Numbered from the stretch's first letter, positions 1 through 7,065 are shown. The stretch: DNA of 8,320 bases from Cuniculiplasma sp. (GCA_023256455.1 JAGDXN010000051.1:19938-28257), one strand, 5' to 3'. Notes: generated from the sequence alone by a model not told the origin. Numbers and translations: made by a program.

Positions 1-1307
1 GCATTATATCTTGATGCAAAGTCCTGTGGACCAAAGAATCTTTTCACTACTATTTTATCTGTAAGATCCTGGTTTGTATGCTTCTTTATCTCAGCAAGAA
101 CCTTTTTGAGATAACTTTCATAGATGCTTTCATTCGCTGTCAGGCCTGCTGAAACAGGTATGAGAATTACAAGATTCTCATGATCGGGCGGAGCCACAGA
201 TGGATCAGTTTTGCTTGTAACCGATGCATAGAAGGAAAACTCCTCAGGCCACTTATGCTCACTGTATATGGAACTGAAATGCTTCTCCCAGTCATCCATT
301 AAAAACAGATTATGGTGCTCCAGATTGTCTATTCTTCCCTCAACCCCAAGATACATCATTATAACTGAAGGGGCAAGCACCCTCTTATCCCAGTATTTTT
401 CATCATGGTCCCTTGCATTTTCCGGAAGGAGTTTTTCCTCTGTATACTGGTATGGACATGCAGAAACAATATAGTCTCCTGTTATGTATCTGCTGTCTGT
501 CATGAGGCCTCTCGCAGTTTTTCCATTGACATCAATATATCTTGCAGATTCACCCATTATGAACTGCACGCCTTTCTCCTGGGCTATTTTGTAAAGGGAC
601 TGGGATATTTTCCCGATACCTCCCATTGGGTACCATATGCCCGAATCGAAATCAACCGATACCATCAGGTCATAAATGGATGGGACATTGAAGGGTGAAC
701 CTCCAAGGAACACGGTTGTAAATTCAAGAACCTTCTGAAGATCTGGATTGCTGAAGTATTTGCTTACGTGGCTGTGATAGGATTGCATGAGCCTTATTCT
801 CTTTGCAGAGGCTGAAATTAAAAGTTTTAAAAGATCCGCCCTGCTTTCATAGTTGCTCCAGAGAAACTTTTCCATAGAAATACCGTACTTCTTCCTGGAA
901 TCCCTGATGAAGCCGTCCAGTTTTTTGCCTCCATCCTTTTCCATGGAATCAAAGACTCTCCTTATGTTCTCATAGCCGTCAGGGATTGAGAGGGATTTTC
1001 CGCTCTGGAAAAACACCTTATAGTGGGGATCCAGTCTCACCAGATCAAGTTCCTCATCCATATTCCTCTTTACCTTGCTGTAGAACCATTTGAAAACTTC
1101 CGGCATCATAACCCATGATGGCCCCATGTCAAATGTGAATCCATCTGCGTGGAGTGTTGATGCAACACCTCCAGGTTCACTGTTCTTTTCCACAACGGTT
1201 ACCCTGTAGTTCTTTTCAGCAAGTAAAATGGATGTGGCAAGGCCACTTAGACCTGCACCTATTACAACAACCTTCTTTGCCTCGGGCAGTTCAATCAGAC
1301 TTACCAC
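1..1307 (-). CDS. crtI: Phytoene desaturase (CrtI-type FAD-dependent carotenoid desaturase), C-terminus cut by window edge
   Basis: Open reading frame with no stop from position 1307 to the left edge, about 435 codons. CrtI enzymes desaturate phytoene towards lycopene at the membrane, using FAD. Visible: an N-terminal Rossmann dinucleotide fold with GAGLSG at residues 17-22 and Glu40 ending the second strand; then PGG at 45-47 and the family segment FDMGPS at 59-64; a mid-protein segment with GGSPFNVPSIY near 202-212 and GIWYPMGG near 223-230, both typical of CrtI. Family members are about 490-500 residues, so roughly 60 C-terminal residues, including the C-terminal FAD signature, lie outside. 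The start is inferred as GTG at 1307: it is the only GTG/ATG/TTG between an in-frame upstream stop and the Rossmann motif. It overlaps the 3' end of crtZ by 17 bp, so the two are co-transcribed. The number of desaturation steps cannot be read from the sequence; a related CrtD/CrtO-like activity is less likely. Confidence 0.9.
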   Translation of the reverse strand, partial: MVSLIELPEAKKVVVIGAGLSGLATSILLAEKNYRVTVVEKNSEPGGVASTLHADGFTFDMGPSWVMMPEVFKWFYSKVKRNMDEELDLVRLDPHYKVFFQSGKSLSIPDGYENIRRVFDSMEKDGGKKLDGFIRDSRKKYGISMEKFLWSNYESRADLLKLLISASAKRIRLMQSYHSHVSKYFSNPDLQKVLEFTTVFLGGSPFNVPSIYDLMVSVDFDSGIWYPMGGIGKISQSLYKIAQEKGVQFIMGESARYIDVNGKTARGLMTDSRYITGDYIVSACPYQYTEEKLLPENARDHDEKYWDKRVLAPSVIMMYLGVEGRIDNLEHHNLFLMDDWEKHFSSIYSEHKWPEEFSFYASVTSKTDPSVAPPDHENLVILIPVSAGLTANESIYESYLKKVLAEIKKHTNQDLTDKIVVKRFFGPQDFASRYN

Positions 1308-1827
1308 CCCCGTTCTTTCTCTGTTCCCTTTCCCTTATGTATTCAGGGAATTTCCTAACAATATCTGGCTGGGAGTAGAACTTTGGTGCATAAAGGAAGC
1401 CAAAGCTGTATCCCTTTTTCCCCCTGCTGTATCTGTGGTGAATCTCATGGGCTGCAATGATTCTGTTGAGGTATTTCGAAGACTGGGGTCTCTTAACCTT
1501 GATCCTCTGGTGGAATATTATGTCATGAAATATGGCATATCCTGCGCCATAGAGTGTCATTCCAAATCCAATCCATGCATATGGAAGAGCAAGATTCCTG
1601 AAACCAGAAAATATTAGAACTATGGCAATCAGGGCAAAACCTATGGAATAGGCATCGTTCTTTTCCAGTATTCCCTTTTTTGTACCGGGAGGTCTGTGGT
1701 GACTTTCATGTAAAAACCAGCCAACACCATGCATAACATATTTGTGAAGACTCCATGCCACCCCTTCCATAAGAATGGCAGAAGCCACCATTATGGCAAC
1801 ACCTGTCAATATTACCGTTATATTCAT
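1291..1827 (-). CDS. crtZ: Beta-carotene hydroxylase, CrtZ type (fatty-acid-hydroxylase-like di-iron membrane enzyme)
   Basis: A 178-residue membrane protein with the four histidine clusters of CrtZ: H28-x4-H33, H40-x2-H43-H44, H101-x4-H106 and H127-x2-H130-H131. These bind a di-iron centre that hydroxylates the beta-ionone rings of beta-carotene to give beta-cryptoxanthin and zeaxanthin. Hydrophobic segments at about 4-24, 62-78 and 82-100 anchor it in the membrane, with the histidine clusters on one face. Length agrees with bacterial and archaeal CrtZ. The ATG at 1827 is the first start and has no clear Shine-Dalgarno sequence. The stop overlaps the start of the crtI-type gene, which fits a carotenoid operon. 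Family knowledge plus context suggest a zeaxanthin-type pigment, but no lycopene cyclase or phytoene synthase gene is visible; these may lie to the left or elsewhere. Confidence 0.93.
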   Translation of the reverse strand: MNITVILTGVAIMVASAILMEGVAWSLHKYVMHGVGWFLHESHHRPPGTKKGILEKNDAYSIGFALIAIVLIFSGFRNLALPYAWIGFGMTLYGAGYAIFHDIIFHQRIKVKRPQSSKYLNRIIAAHEIHHRYSRGKKGYSFGFLYAPKFYSQPDIVRKFPEYIREREQRKNGGGKSD

Positions 1828-1834
1828 AATTGTA

Positions 1835-1880
1835 TAATTTTAAAAATTAAATCAAAGCATGTAAAATAATTTTTTACAAC
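1835..1880 (-). promoter_or_regulatory. Candidate promoter region for crtZ-crtI
   Basis: The 66-bp gap between the MoxR operon and crtZ is strongly A/T-rich. On the minus strand it has two TATA-like stretches, one at about 1840-1853 and one at about 1862-1875. The second would place a transcription start about 15 nt before the crtZ ATG. Neither matches the archaeal consensus well enough to choose. No strong terminator is seen after the upstream operon, so read-through into crtZ is also possible. Confidence 0.35.
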
Positions 1881-1893
1881 CCCTGGACCTTAT

Positions 1894-2490
1894 TCAGGCG
1901 TTTTTTCTCAGAAAATTAAAGATTACAGCCATATACACAATAATGAAAATTATGATTGCTGGAAATATGCCTATGTCTATTTCCGGCGTTATTATGAGAA
2001 GGAATATGAAACCTGCCGATATGAAAAGAGAGACTGCTCCAATTGAGATTATATGGTTCGTGAATTTTTTCATCTCAGTCTCAACCTCATGGGAATCATA
2101 TCCTGCCCTTATCATGGGGATTTTGACCCTTGTTGCCGTCTCCTCTGCTATCAGGCAAAGAACGGAGAATTCGGGCAGAATTATGGACAGGGAGAAAAAC
2201 CCCTCGTAAGAAGGGCTTATGGCAAGGAATGATGAGGTATATCTTGCCAGATATCCGCTTGAAAAAATCAATGCAAGTATGGGAAAAAGAAAGATAAAGA
2301 ATTTGACTCTGGAAAAGCGCTTAAAGTTAGACCCATCACTTTGAATCTTAAGGGAAAAATAAAGGGAAAGGATAAAAAGTATAATGAAGAGTGATGCAAG
2401 AATATATCCAAGATTTGAAACTGCTGAAAGCAGGAAAATGAGGAAAAATAAAAAGGATGCAAATATGGAGGATACAAGAGCAATTCTCAA
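1894..2490 (-). CDS. Small polytopic membrane protein, last gene of the MoxR/DUF58 operon (unknown function)
   Basis: I do not recognise this 198-residue protein. It has about six hydrophobic segments (roughly 4-25, 27-47, 62-80, 97-115, 147-168 and 172-193). Its only sizeable polar stretch, about 116-146, is rich in Glu, Lys and Arg (for example EVETEMKKF) and contains AEETATRVK. No catalytic motif is evident. It follows the DUF58 gene by 6 nt, and an in-frame TGA bounds it upstream. The start is TTG at 2490; a GGTGA element overlapping the upstream stop lies 6 nt before it, a good Shine-Dalgarno distance, so the TTG is preferred despite being a rare start. Position after moxR-DUF58 suggests a membrane partner of that system; this rests only on context. 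Confidence 0.8.
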   Translation of the reverse strand: MRIALVSSIFASFLFFLIFLLSAVSNLGYILASLFIILFILSLYFSLKIQSDGSNFKRFSRVKFFIFLFPILALIFSSGYLARYTSSFLAISPSYEGFFSLSIILPEFSVLCLIAEETATRVKIPMIRAGYDSHEVETEMKKFTNHIISIGAVSLFISAGFIFLLIITPEIDIGIFPAIIIFIIVYMAVIFNFLRKNA

Positions 2491-2496
2491 ATTAAG

Positions 2497-2501
2497 TCAC
2501 C
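2497..2501 (-). promoter_or_regulatory. Ribosome binding site overlapping the DUF58 stop codon
   Basis: GGTGA on the minus strand contains the TGA stop of the DUF58 gene and complements the UCACC core at the 3' end of archaeal 16S rRNA. It lies 6 nt before the TTG start of the 198-residue protein, and a GGAGG lies just upstream at 2504-2508. It decides the TTG start at 2490. Confidence 0.55.
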
Positions 2502-3786
2502 ATCCTCCAAACTTTGCCAGTCTGAGTGCTGCATAACCAAGACTTTCGTTTATTGGGTCCCAGATTATATCGCCCATCAGCCTTTCCTTTCCTCTCGCAA
2601 CCATTGATGGTGAAAACAGAGGTGCCATTCTTGCATCCACGTTTTTCGCAACAATCCCCTCCGGCCTTATATTCACCACTGTAACTGAACCACCTAGGGC
2701 AATAAGTTTGCCTCTCAGTTCCTTAATAAGCGATTCGTTTCGCTGATCCACCGAGGTTATTATGGCAACCCTTGCCCTGGTCTCCATGACCAGCCTTGCC
2801 AGTGTTTTATCCACAGGATAGGTCGATGTGAATATTCTTGATGATTCTACAAGAAGAAGCCTTCTCTTTATCTGGTTAAAGGTATCCATTCCCGATGAAG
2901 GGACAATAAAATCCTGACGGTTCACCATTCTGGATGATATGGGCCAGTATCCCACATTATAACCTCTTGAAATAAGATAGTTCGATCCAGACAGGATGAG
3001 TGATATGGCATATTCCAGTGGATTTTCATATTCTGTACCTCTTCTCATCATCATGGACGTGTCAAGATAAAATATGTATGTCTTCATCCCCTCCCTTTCA
3101 TACTGGTTTACCATCAAACCGGATCTGCTATTAACCCTTGCAGAGGCCTTCCAGTTAATGGATTTGAATGGATCACCCGGTGCGTACTCTCTTATGGTTT
3201 CAAAGTCTGTTGTTGGAGGCCCCAGCCTGGTAAGGGCGTTTCTTGGCTTTTTCCTCTTGGACATTATCTGGAACTGGCTTTTCTTAAGAATGTGGAATTC
3301 GGGATCAACAGTTATGGGTTTATCGGGAACCTTTGAAATCTGCCTGTATTTGGATTGTGCCAGAACTGGATTGAAATCAATCTTCAGAAGTGTCCATTTG
3401 AAAATTCCCCTTCTCATTGCCTTTCCATGGTATTTAAATGAAAGTGTTCTTTCACCAAACCCCTTGTAAATCATATGCACATTTGTCCCTTCTATAATCT
3501 CCATTTCATCATAAACGGGCATCATCACATTTACAATTCCATATCCTCCCTTTATGGATATATCCACAATGACATCAAATTCTGATCCGACCTGAATCTT
3601 ATCGGGCAACTGGAAGGAATATTCTATGTGTACATCCATCTGGGAATAGATTAAGATCAAGGAAAATACCACTGGAAAGAGAACGCCTGCAAAGAGAATC
3701 TTCTGAGTTGACACCAGTGCAGTCACTGCAAAGATGCCAGCAATGAAAGAAAAAATTAAGATCTGTTTATTCCAGGAACTTATCAA
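2497..3786 (-). CDS. DUF58 domain protein (membrane-anchored, vWA-like), MoxR partner
   Basis: Residue numbers count from the upstream TTG at 3792 (431 aa). Two adjacent N-terminal membrane segments (about 10-29 and 32-50) lead to a beta-rich domain (about 52-160), then the DUF58 signature at 201-219: Arg201, GDP at 206-208, and INWKASAR at 212-219. A vWA-like region follows, beginning YLDTS at 242-246. The MIDAS-like DxSxS is incomplete: D244 and S246 are present, but the next position is Met248, so metal binding is uncertain. DUF58 proteins are encoded beside MoxR ATPases across bacteria and archaea and are thought to act with them on membrane or exported targets. Two TTG codons in frame follow the MoxR stop. 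I place the start at 3786 because a GTGAT element lies 5 nt before it; the TTG at 3792, directly abutting the MoxR TGA, is the alternative. Confidence 0.92.
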   Translation of the reverse strand: MISSWNKQILIFSFIAGIFAVTALVSTQKILFAGVLFPVVFSLILIYSQMDVHIEYSFQLPDKIQVGSEFDVIVDISIKGGYGIVNVMMPVYDEMEIIEGTNVHMIYKGFGERTLSFKYHGKAMRRGIFKWTLLKIDFNPVLAQSKYRQISKVPDKPITVDPEFHILKKSQFQIMSKRKKPRNALTRLGPPTTDFETIREYAPGDPFKSINWKASARVNSRSGLMVNQYEREGMKTYIFYLDTSMMMRRGTEYENPLEYAISLILSGSNYLISRGYNVGYWPISSRMVNRQDFIVPSSGMDTFNQIKRRLLLVESSRIFTSTYPVDKTLARLVMETRARVAIITSVDQRNESLIKELRGKLIALGGSVTVVNIRPEGIVAKNVDARMAPLFSPSMVARGKERLMGDIIWDPINESLGYAALRLAKFGGW

Positions 3787-3791
3787 ACCCA

Positions 3792-3796
3792 ATCAC
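3792..3796 (-). promoter_or_regulatory. Ribosome binding site overlapping the moxR stop codon
   Basis: GTGAT on the minus strand includes the moxR TGA stop and complements AUCAC near the 3' end of archaeal 16S rRNA. It stands 5 nt before the TTG at 3786, which favours that codon over the immediately adjacent TTG at 3792. The layout matches the next junction downstream. Confidence 0.45.
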
Positions 3797-4755
3797 TTTG
3801 GTACTTTTTGATTTTCAATAAATTCCTTCACTATGTCCTCAGGCCTTACCTCATCCATTACCTGCTCAGGTTTTAGCACAAGCCTGTGAGCAATACAGTT
3901 AACCGCAAGAGCCTTTACATCATCAGGGATTACAAAATCCCTTCCCTGAACCATGGCGTAGGCTCTTGAAATTCTAAGAAGGGAAATTATGCCCCTTGGA
4001 CTTGGGCCAGCCATTATTCTTCTGTCATTTCTGAGCTCCCTGAAGGATGATATGTAACTCATCAGATCATCGTCCACAGTTACATTTTCACTCAAAGCCT
4101 GCAATTGAATCAGGGAGTTCTGGTCCAGTATTTTTAAGGCTCTGGACGATGGATCATCTGTCTTCCATTCCTTTCTTCTTCTCAATATTTCAAGATCATC
4201 TTCTGGATATCCAAAGGATAGTTGAATCATAAAACGATCCATCTGTGCCTCAGGCAATGGATAGGTACCTTCAAACTCTATGGGGTTCTGTGTTGCTATG
4301 ACCAGAAAGGGGGACGGCAGTTTCAGGGTCTCCCCCTCTATGGTAACCTGTCCCTCCTCCATGGATTCAAGAAGTGCAGCCTGTGTCTTTGGAGGCGCTC
4401 TGTTTATCTCATCGGCAAGAATCAAATTGGCAAATATAGGCCCCCTCATTGTTTCGAACTGGCCTGTTGATGCCCTCCATATTCTTGTTCCAGTAATGTC
4501 GCTGGGAAGAAGATCCGGGGTGAATTGAACCCTTCTAAATGAGAGACCCAAAACTGATGCCATGAGCTTGGCCACAAATGTCTTTCCTATACCTGGGTTG
4601 TCCTGAAGCAGAATATGGCCTGAAGCAACTATGGCAGAAACCATTTTGGAAAGATTATTTTTATCTCCAACAAAATATTTAGAGATCTCATCCACAATTC
4701 CTGAGGTCTTCCTAAGGCTTTCCTTTATATTGTTTTCAAAATTTTCACTGTTCAT
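3793..4755 (-). CDS. MoxR-family AAA+ ATPase
   Basis: A MoxR-type AAA+ ATPase, a cytoplasmic chaperone-like enzyme that remodels target proteins together with vWA/DUF58 partners. Numbering from the upstream GTG (324 aa): Walker A with NPGIGKT at 57-63 (Asp56 replaces the first Gly, common in MoxR), Walker B LILADE at 115-120 followed by INRAPPKTQAALLESMEE, sensor 1 ATQNP at 158-162, and MDRF at 176-179 with Arg178 in the usual MoxR position. The C-terminal helical lid includes GPSPRG. Length is normal for the family. I prefer the ATG at 4755: GGAGTGA lies 8 nt upstream. The alternative GTG at 4767 would lie inside that Shine-Dalgarno element. The gene overlaps the preceding membrane-protein gene by 11 bp and is followed directly by the DUF58 gene, so translation is probably coupled. 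The actual substrate is not known. Confidence 0.95.
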   Translation of the reverse strand: MNSENFENNIKESLRKTSGIVDEISKYFVGDKNNLSKMVSAIVASGHILLQDNPGIGKTFVAKLMASVLGLSFRRVQFTPDLLPSDITGTRIWRASTGQFETMRGPIFANLILADEINRAPPKTQAALLESMEEGQVTIEGETLKLPSPFLVIATQNPIEFEGTYPLPEAQMDRFMIQLSFGYPEDDLEILRRRKEWKTDDPSSRALKILDQNSLIQLQALSENVTVDDDLMSYISSFRELRNDRRIMAGPSPRGIISLLRISRAYAMVQGRDFVIPDDVKALAVNCIAHRLVLKPEQVMDEVRPEDIVKEFIENQKVPK

Positions 4756-5830
4756 AAAACTTTTCACTCCTTGATATTGCCCTTAAAAGGTTATCAACGA
4801 TCTTCTTTCTCTTTTCGATTTCCCTCTGTATGCTGGCATTGCTGTCCCCGATGCCAAGAATTATGGATGCCGGGGTCTTATATGCAATCACAGGGGCCAG
4901 CAGTTTGGAAATATCTGTGTATTCAAAACCAGCGGCTGAAAGAAAGCTGGATATGTTAACCAGAAGATTTTCTTTCATTCCATTCAGTTCAAACTCCTTT
5001 ATGGAATCTCCCATGCTGTTAACCTTAAGGATTTCAGTTTTTGTCCTTTCCTTGTTGAATTTTTCATATATTTGCAAACTGTTCCTGTCCATCACATCAG
5101 ATATGGATCTGAAGGATTTCCACATTAGATCTGCAAATAATAGAATGGCTATAATTGATATTATTATAAGCAGTACATAGTCATAGGCAGAACTGAGTTC
5201 AATAAAATAAAGTCCTGTAAAGAAGCCTTCAACTGCCAGATATAATCCGTAGGCAGATATGTTGGCAAGCACGAAACTTGAGATTTTTACCGCCTTTTCC
5301 CTAGGGCTGTCAACAAAATAGTAAAAGGGAGTAACTGAAAGGAAAAGAATTGTGGGAAAAAGAATGGCATAGCTTATGGGGGCAAGAGAACTCTCATTTA
5401 CAGTGAACATTGCCAGAATAAGAGGAATCATGGAATTGGCAAAATGGGTATTGCTGTTCAGAAAACTCCTGGAACTGTCATAATCTTCGATCCTTCTGTT
5501 AAGGCGAATGGATAGAAAATTGTAGGTGAGAATTAAGAGGGAAAAAATTGATGCATCTTCAAAAGCCTGTGAAATTTTGGTTATGGAAAAAACGACTGCA
5601 ACCACATCAAGGTAGATAAAAAAAACCGATAATATGGGAACTATGACAGCATTTAAATATATGCCTGCAAGTTTATTTCCTCTCCTGTAAACATGGGAAC
5701 CTGCAGTTTCTCCAAAAATATAAATGGACAGGGAAAGGAAAATTATTCCTATGACTGCCGGGAAAAGGGAAAGGGCAAAAAGGCCAAGGAAAATAGCAGC
5801 AAGGATCAACTTCAAGTAAACTTTATTCAT
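4745..5830 (-). CDS. Polytopic membrane protein with cytoplasmic C-terminal domain, MoxR operon (unknown function)
   Basis: A 361-residue protein I do not recognise. The first two thirds hold about eight hydrophobic segments (roughly 5-23, 25-40, 56-84, 94-109, 132-144, 152-172, 183-210 and 216-235). The last 125 residues are mostly soluble and charged, and end in a basic helix with the run EIEKRKKIVDNLLRAISR, probably cytoplasmic. No enzyme motif is evident. The ATG at 5830 lies 3 nt after the stop of the first operon gene, with a weak GGGATGA just before it; the 3' end overlaps moxR by 11 bp. Its place beside moxR and DUF58 suggests a membrane scaffold or target of the ATPase system. This rests on context alone. 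It could be a diverged version of the membrane proteins found in other MoxR operons, which a structure search could show. Confidence 0.85.
   Translation of the reverse strand: MNKVYLKLILAAIFLGLFALSLFPAVIGIIFLSLSIYIFGETAGSHVYRRGNKLAGIYLNAVIVPILSVFFIYLDVVAVVFSITKISQAFEDASIFSLLILTYNFLSIRLNRRIEDYDSSRSFLNSNTHFANSMIPLILAMFTVNESSLAPISYAILFPTILFLSVTPFYYFVDSPREKAVKISSFVLANISAYGLYLAVEGFFTGLYFIELSSAYDYVLLIIISIIAILLFADLMWKSFRSISDVMDRNSLQIYEKFNKERTKTEILKVNSMGDSIKEFELNGMKENLLVNISSFLSAAGFEYTDISKLLAPVIAYKTPASIILGIGDSNASIQREIEKRKKIVDNLLRAISRSEKFYEQ
4764..4770 (-). promoter_or_regulatory. Ribosome binding site for moxR
   Basis: GGAGTGA on the minus strand, inside the end of the preceding coding region, lies 8 nt before the ATG at 4755. 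It decides between that ATG and the in-frame GTG at 4767, which falls within the element itself. Confidence 0.55.
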
Positions 5831-5833
5831 TTT

Positions 5834-7009
5834 TCATCCCTGCTCATATTTTCTCCAGACAATTAAGGGCTTTTTGAAAGAGTCTCTTACTCCCCTGAGG
5901 AATCTTTCATATTCTTCTCTTCCAATTGCCTTCTTTCCATAAAATACTCTTTCAAATATAAGGGCGATACTGTATGAAGATTCACTGTCCTTTAAATTAT
6001 CCATCACCTTTCCATCCTTGAGTATTTCCCTCAATGTCTTGTCATTCATCCTTTCAAGTATTTCCTTTCCGAGATTTGCCAGCATAACATCTCTCACATC
6101 TTCACTGTATATGTTCCCGACTATTTCTATTGTTTCGGTGTTTCCAGAATCATAGGAGATAACCATACTATTGAGTCCATCATCCAGTCTTACATTTGTA
6201 TCCTTAGAAGATATTTGTACAGGTTTTTGATTTAAACTTATTTTTAAATCAGAATCCTGCACTTTCAATTCCATACTGTCTGTGTATTGCCACAGGGGAG
6301 GCAAATCTTTCTCCACGGGCAGGGAAATCCCATTTATGGATTTAATCTCAAAGTATGGTATTGCATATTTGATCAGAACCCTTTCTTCCTTTGTTTCCCT
6401 ATCTTCAAATACAGGGACCACAGGCTCCGGTCTCTCCAGGTTCTGTTCCATTTTTTCCTTGACGGGCGTTCCCTTTAGAAGAGATGGCCTTAATTTCTGC
6501 CTGTTCGTTAAGAGAAGAGCCATAAGAACTGCAGACACTGCTATAATGATAATAATCAGGAATATGGGATTCAATATGATTGGTATAACCGGGGTTTGTT
6601 TTGGGGTGTTCTGTGGTCCCTTGCCCGTACCGGAATGGCCTCCCCCTCCCGGTGTACTTGGATGGCTCCCTCCGAAAAGGGAAAGGTTAAGGGGAGGGAA
6701 AACAAAGTGAAAAGGATCTGGCAAAGAAAAATTTATGATTGGTAAGTTGAATGGAACTTTGAAATTCAATGAAGGCAAATGAAAATTTATAGGAAGATTT
6801 GGAAGGTTCAGGCCGAGGCCATTTCCATTACCATTGCCCAGACCGGTACCACCTCCATTGCCACCACCCGATCCAGTACCTGAACCGAGGGAACCGCCAT
6901 TCCCGCCACTTCCCCCCTGTACAGGCTGAACTACCGTTATGGCAGAAATCAAAAGCCATGTAACCAGAAGAATGGCAATAATGGAGATGGCGGTACTTCT
7001 CCAGTTCAT
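5834..7009 (-). CDS. Membrane protein with Gly-rich exterior segment and DUF4129-like cytoplasmic tail; first gene of the MoxR operon
   Basis: A 391-residue, two-segment membrane protein. Residues 8-27 form a signal anchor or uncleaved signal peptide. Residues 32-66 are almost only Gly, Ser, Asn and Thr. Residues 67-113 carry a repetitive Leu/Pro/Asn/Phe motif (LPINF, LPSLNF, LPIINF). A Gly/Pro/Ser linker (113-140) precedes the second membrane segment, about 141-168. The positive patch after it (NRQKLRPSLLKG) puts the C-terminal 220 residues in the cytoplasm. This tail has a beta-rich part (about 210-300) and then a helical end with IFERVFYGKKAIGREEYERF at 351-370. That end resembles the terminal helix of DUF4129, a domain often encoded in MoxR-DUF58 operons, sometimes fused to transglutaminases. 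No transglutaminase catalytic triad is seen. The DUF4129 match is from memory of the family pattern. The ATG at 7009 has a TATA box about 28 nt upstream and no Shine-Dalgarno, so the operon mRNA is probably leaderless. Confidence 0.85.
   Translation of the reverse strand: MNWRSTAISIIAILLVTWLLISAITVVQPVQGGSGGNGGSLGSGTGSGGGNGGGTGLGNGNGNGLGLNLPNLPINFHLPSLNFKVPFNLPIINFSLPDPFHFVFPPLNLSLFGGSHPSTPGGGGHSGTGKGPQNTPKQTPVIPIILNPIFLIIIIIAVSAVLMALLLTNRQKLRPSLLKGTPVKEKMEQNLERPEPVVPVFEDRETKEERVLIKYAIPYFEIKSINGISLPVEKDLPPLWQYTDSMELKVQDSDLKISLNQKPVQISSKDTNVRLDDGLNSMVISYDSGNTETIEIVGNIYSEDVRDVMLANLGKEILERMNDKTLREILKDGKVMDNLKDSESSYSIALIFERVFYGKKAIGREEYERFLRGVRDSFKKPLIVWRKYEQG
6671..6916 (-). repeat. Coding low-complexity: Gly-rich tract and Leu/Pro/Asn/Phe repeats
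   Basis: Within the first operon gene, 6812-6916 encodes a 35-residue Gly/Ser/Asn/Thr tract, and 6671-6811 encodes about three imperfect repeats built around LPxxNF. Both lie in the predicted exterior loop. The DNA itself is not an exact tandem repeat, so this is a protein-level repeat rather than a satellite. Confidence 0.65.
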
Positions 7010-7031
7010 AATAATACATGAAACAAAACAA

Positions 7032-7041
7032 TTTATTATAA
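7032..7041 (-). promoter_or_regulatory. TATA box of the MoxR operon
   Basis: TTATAATAAA on the minus strand is centred about 28 nt before the ATG at 7009. Archaeal transcription starts about 25-27 nt after the TATA centre, so the RNA would begin within a few bases of the ATG, giving a leaderless mRNA. No Shine-Dalgarno is present upstream, which agrees. Confidence 0.6.
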
Positions 7042-7065
7042 TTTACCTAAAAATGCGTGAAACAG

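Noticed and set aside
268..698. Plus-strand open frames opposite the crtI-type gene
   Set aside because: They lie antisense to a continuous frame with clear CrtI motifs and have no recognisable domains, start signals or plausible composition.
1228..1617. 129-codon plus-strand frame opposite crtZ
   Set aside because: It covers the histidine-motif region of crtZ on the other strand and its product resembles no protein family.
3074..3469. 131-codon plus-strand frame opposite the DUF58 gene
   Set aside because: Shadow of a well-supported coding region; no ribosome site or domain.
2488..3795. TGA read-through fusing moxR, DUF58 and the 198-residue protein, or TGA recoding
   Set aside because: The three genes are in one frame, but each has its own start and (G)GTGA element, same-frame neighbours occur one time in three by chance, and TGA ends every other gene here.
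4620..4650. Walker A of MoxR lacking its first Gly (Asp56)
   Set aside because: Many MoxR proteins have Asp or another residue there; the GKT and the rest of the loop are intact, so it is not a broken ATPase.
6282..6710. 142-codon plus-strand frame opposite the Gly-rich gene
   Set aside because: The opposite strand of Gly/Pro-rich coding naturally lacks stops; no independent support.
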